Origin: an uncultured Collinsella sp.
GTDB taxonomy: Bacteria; Actinomycetota; Coriobacteriia; Coriobacteriales; Coriobacteriaceae
Direction: 5' to 3'
Assembly: GCA_958403385.1 (NCBI GenBank)
Contig: CATXXC010000027.1
Span: 1 to 24,723, forward strand
DNA: 24,723 nucleotides
Every line of letters begins with the position of its first letter. The stretch's first letter is position 1. The notes beneath the pieces are model-generated. The model searched no databases. It was not told the DNA's origin and saw nothing but the letters and a program-made list of their open reading frames with translations. Made by a program: the position numbers and the translations under genes. Below, piece after piece: positions 22,535 through 24,723 of the stretch.

Positions 22535-23126
22535 AAACACCCGCAAGCCCGTGGGCCTCGGCGGAAAACTTATGGTTGCCATGATGAACCTGGGCCACAG
22601 CCCTGTGGCGCGGTGGGGACTTCGATTTCTACGACTTGCGCCAAATGCCAAGGTGCTGGATTGCGGCTGCGGCGGCGGGGCGAACATAAAACGGCTGCTG
22701 GAAAAATGCCCGCATGGCGTCGTCAAGGGCATCGACTATTCGCCCGTCAGCGTGGAGAAGACTAGAAAGCTCAACCGGACTGCAATTCAGGAGGGGCGTT
22801 GCGCCGTTCTGCAAGGCAGTGTGGCGGATATGGTGTTTGAGGATAGCTACTTCGATGCCGCCACGGCCTTTGAGACCGTCTATTTTTGGCCTGATTTGCC
22901 CCGATGCTTCCGTGAGGTCTGGCGGACGCTGAAGCCAGGCGGGACAATTCTCATCTGCAACGAGAGCAATGGCGATACGGACAAGGACGAGAGGTGGACG
23001 CAGATCATCGGCGGCATGACCATCTACAAGGACATTGAATTAAAGGCATGTCTGGAGCAGGCGGGTTTTCACGAGGTGCAGATACGCAAAAAGAAAAAGT
23101 GGCTCTGCGTCACGGCGCGGAAGTAG
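22521..23126 (+). CDS. Class I SAM-dependent methyltransferase, second
   Basis: A 201-residue methyltransferase. Motif I VLDCGCGGGANIKRL (about 45-59), motif II VVKGIDYSP, then FDAATAFETVYFWPDL and a LKPGGTILICNE strand are all present. The C-terminus ends KKKKWLCVTARK. The ATG at 22521 has GGAGGGG at ideal spacing and overlaps the previous gene, giving translational coupling. Substrate is not predictable from sequence. It is one of three different methyltransferases in this operon, so the cluster may methylate one small molecule in steps, or act as a set of detoxifying enzymes with the ATC-hydrolase-like protein (inference). Confidence 0.87.
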   Translation: MSFFENTRKPVGLGGKLMVAMMNLGHSPVARWGLRFLRLAPNAKVLDCGCGGGANIKRLLEKCPHGVVKGIDYSPVSVEKTRKLNRTAIQEGRCAVLQGSVADMVFEDSYFDAATAFETVYFWPDLPRCFREVWRTLKPGGTILICNESNGDTDKDERWTQIIGGMTIYKDIELKACLEQAGFHEVQIRKKKKWLCVTARK

Positions 23127-23164
23127 GGGCATCAAGCACGGGTATTTTTGCATCCATCCTGCAC

Positions 23165-23230
23165 ATGGCGATAGGCATGACGGTCATAGCGGCTATGCTG
23201 GCGGCAATTATGACAGTTTTTATTCACTGA
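23165..23230 (+). CDS. Possible 21-residue transmembrane peptide
   Basis: Between two methyltransferase genes a short frame reads MAIGMTVIAAMLAAIMTVFIH, a single hydrophobic helix ending 11 bp before the next start. No convincing ribosome site precedes it. It may be a real small membrane peptide in the operon, or the decayed end of a longer hydrophobic protein, since the frame stays hydrophobic a little upstream (TGIFASILH). Confidence 0.25.
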   Translation: MAIGMTVIAAMLAAIMTVFIH

Positions 23231-23241
23231 GGAAGAAACCT

Positions 23242-24084
23242 ATGAAATGTAAAATTGAGAAAAACACCGTGCAGGAGACGCTGATCCTCCCGCTGTATTC
23301 CCGGAAGCTGTGTACGGAGCTGTACCCGAACCTTTACAGGGATGAAACAGCGGTTCGTCTGCTCGGCCAGATCGACTACGACTTTTCAGAGGCAGAGAAA
23401 AACTCCCGCGGCCTGATGCAGCGCTTTGGTGCGCTGGAGGTGGCTATGCGGCAGGGTGACCTTGCTTTCGAGGTGCGGGATTACCTGAAAGGCCACCCCA
23501 ATGCGGCGGTGGTCAATCTGGGCTGCGGGCTGGACAACACCGGCAGAACCTGCGACAACGGTAGATGCAAGATCTACAATCTGGACTTCCCGGATGTGGT
23601 TGCCTTGCGGGAGCAGCTGCTACCCACCGGGGAGCGAGAGCAGAACATCCCCTGCGACCTGAAAGACACCACATGGTTTGACAAGATCGATGCCTCCGGC
23701 GGGGCGGTGTTCTTTGCCTCCGGGGTGTTCTATTACTTTCTGACCCAGCAGGTCCGGGAACTGGTGCGGGGGATGGCGGATGCTTTCCCCGGCGGGGTGC
23801 TGGTCTTTGATGCTGCCAATCGGACGGCGGTGAAGATGATCGCTAAAACGTGGCTCAGGACTGCGAAGATCAAGGATGTGGGGGCATATTTTGCGGTTTC
23901 TGATGCCGCCAAGGAAATCGGCACATGGGACAGTCGTCTGCAGGTCACAAGTCGCGGCTATATGCTGGGTTACAACGATTTGAGAGACCCTTCCGTCAGC
24001 GGCTTTTTCCGGTTCCTTGCAAGGGTTGGGGACTACGGGATGAAAATGCAGATCGTGAAGATCGGATTTGGAAACAGACAATGA
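23242..24084 (+). CDS. Leucine carboxyl methyltransferase (LCM/TcmP-type) family protein
   Basis: A 280-residue protein of the LCM family (PPM1/TcmP-like O-methyltransferases). Visible family features are the N-terminal LILPLYSRKLCTELYP, the SAM motif VVNLGCGLDNTGR near residues 90-102, NLDFPDVVALREQLLP, and a FFASGVFYYFLTQQVRELV segment. Members methylate carboxyl or hydroxyl groups on small molecules or peptides; the substrate here is unknown. GAGGAAG precedes the ATG. The stop overlaps the start of the next gene (ATGA). In Clostridia-type genomes such LCM proteins are often found beside ATC-hydrolase-family genes and MarR regulators, as partly seen here. Confidence 0.85.
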   Translation: MKCKIEKNTVQETLILPLYSRKLCTELYPNLYRDETAVRLLGQIDYDFSEAEKNSRGLMQRFGALEVAMRQGDLAFEVRDYLKGHPNAAVVNLGCGLDNTGRTCDNGRCKIYNLDFPDVVALREQLLPTGEREQNIPCDLKDTTWFDKIDASGGAVFFASGVFYYFLTQQVRELVRGMADAFPGGVLVFDAANRTAVKMIAKTWLRTAKIKDVGAYFAVSDAAKEIGTWDSRLQVTSRGYMLGYNDLRDPSVSGFFRFLARVGDYGMKMQIVKIGFGNRQ

Positions 24085-24713
24085 AATACGCAGGAATGCC
24101 CTTTGGAATGTGGGTGCTGTTTGCCGGTTCCTTTCAAAAGCAGCTGACCGCGGTGCTGGGCTATGATGTAGCCACTGCGAAAACCATCACGAAACAGGCG
24201 AAGCCGCAATACCGGCAGATCATCCGCAGGCTGCCGGAGTTTGAAAAGGCTGACCGCTTCAAAATGAATCTGGTCAACTGCGCCATGATTGGGGCGTTCA
24301 TTCTCTCCATGCCGCAGCGCCCGAAGGTGGACAGGCTGACGGATTACTATGCGAGATCCATGATGACAGCACCCATGCAGTGGTTCTGTAGCAAGAGCGG
24401 AAAAAGCAAGTTTACCGCAAAGGACATAGCTTCTATGAAAGCCACTTCCGCTCTGAAAGCCGCCGACCGCAACCCATACTCGTGGAACATGGAGTTTTAC
24501 GAATACCCGGATGGCAGTGGCTACGAGGGGCGCTTTACCAAGTGCGGCATCTGTGTGCTGATGAAGGAGCTGGGGCTGTACGACCTGACCCCCGCTTTGT
24601 GCCATCTGGACTACACCATGAGCGAAGCGGGAGGTGTGACAAATTTTGTGCGGCAGTATACCCTTGCCTCCGGCGGACCCTACTGCGACTGCGGGTACAA
24701 AAAGAAGGGGTGA
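24081..24713 (+). CDS. L-2-amino-thiazoline-4-carboxylic acid hydrolase family protein
   Basis: A 210-residue protein matching the ATC_hydrolase family in its C-terminal half. It has KCGICVLMKELGLYDLTPALCHLDYTM (with conserved Cys and Asp), then VRQYTLASGGPYCDCGYKKK. The characterised activity opens the 2-aminothiazoline ring on the way to L-cysteine, but most members have unknown substrates. The N-terminus (MWVLFAGSFQKQLTAVLG) is mildly hydrophobic. The ATG overlaps the LCM stop by 4 bp, so the two are coupled. After the stop at 24711-24713 an ATG at 24720 could start a further operon gene beyond the window. Confidence 0.85.
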   Translation: MKYAGMPFGMWVLFAGSFQKQLTAVLGYDVATAKTITKQAKPQYRQIIRRLPEFEKADRFKMNLVNCAMIGAFILSMPQRPKVDRLTDYYARSMMTAPMQWFCSKSGKSKFTAKDIASMKATSALKAADRNPYSWNMEFYEYPDGSGYEGRFTKCGICVLMKELGLYDLTPALCHLDYTMSEAGGVTNFVRQYTLASGGPYCDCGYKKKG

Positions 24714-24723
24714 CGGACGATGA

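Noticed and set aside
21872..22732. 286-codon minus-strand frame across the methyltransferases
   Set aside because: Antisense to two overlapping methyltransferase genes with intact SAM motifs.

Overview
The window reads as an accessory, defence-rich stretch of a high-GC Actinomycetota chromosome. Codon choice, TTG/GTG starts and protein flavour suggest a gut Coriobacteriia-type host (inference; no marker gene is present). It contains no housekeeping gene, no rRNA and no intact integrase.

Layout. 1-1600: an IS21-family element (istA running off the left edge) inserted into an already broken IS256/Mutator transposase. 1722-5806: a tight minus-strand operon AbiEi - AbiEii - small two-helix membrane protein - TIR/AbiTii protein. 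5806-14169: a HEPN-like hypothetical gene, a DUF1883-TIR gene with a HEPN-like partner, a broken restriction-modification/helicase gene, an Mrr-like nuclease with a glycine-rich hydrophobic partner, and two inverted copies of a promoter - structured RNA - terminator - DUF3800 module. 14169-19241: an AT-rich HEPN gene, plus an AlbA_2 (Schlafen-like) regulator with a HEPN gene downstream. 19241-21900: a frameshifted AAA/DUF4143 ATPase and gene debris. 21868-24723: a separate operon of three SAM methyltransferases and an ATC-hydrolase-family protein behind a MarR-type palindrome, with a Firmicutes-like look.

The main organising signal is four copies of a short sequence (positions 1722, 5806, 14169, 19241) that, read on the minus strand, encode or nearly encode the GMP synthase C-terminus (...TIEWE-stop). 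The 3' end of guaA is a known integration target for genomic islands. The intervals between these cores carry defence genes but no integrase. Their ends carry arrays of short repeated words resembling integrase arm-type sites, most convincingly matched (and partly inverted) between the two ends of intervals 2 and 3. I read this as a tandem pile of integrase-less, cis-mobilizable defence islands beside guaA; guaA itself would lie to the right, outside the window.

The second main signal is the DUF3800 module. Two copies, about 6.6 kb apart and in opposite orientation, share a promoter with 17-bp spacing, an 8-bp hairpin with a covarying base pair, a strong terminator hairpin, and a 224-aa DUF3800 gene starting at TTG. 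This resembles RNA-antitoxin/attenuator architecture.
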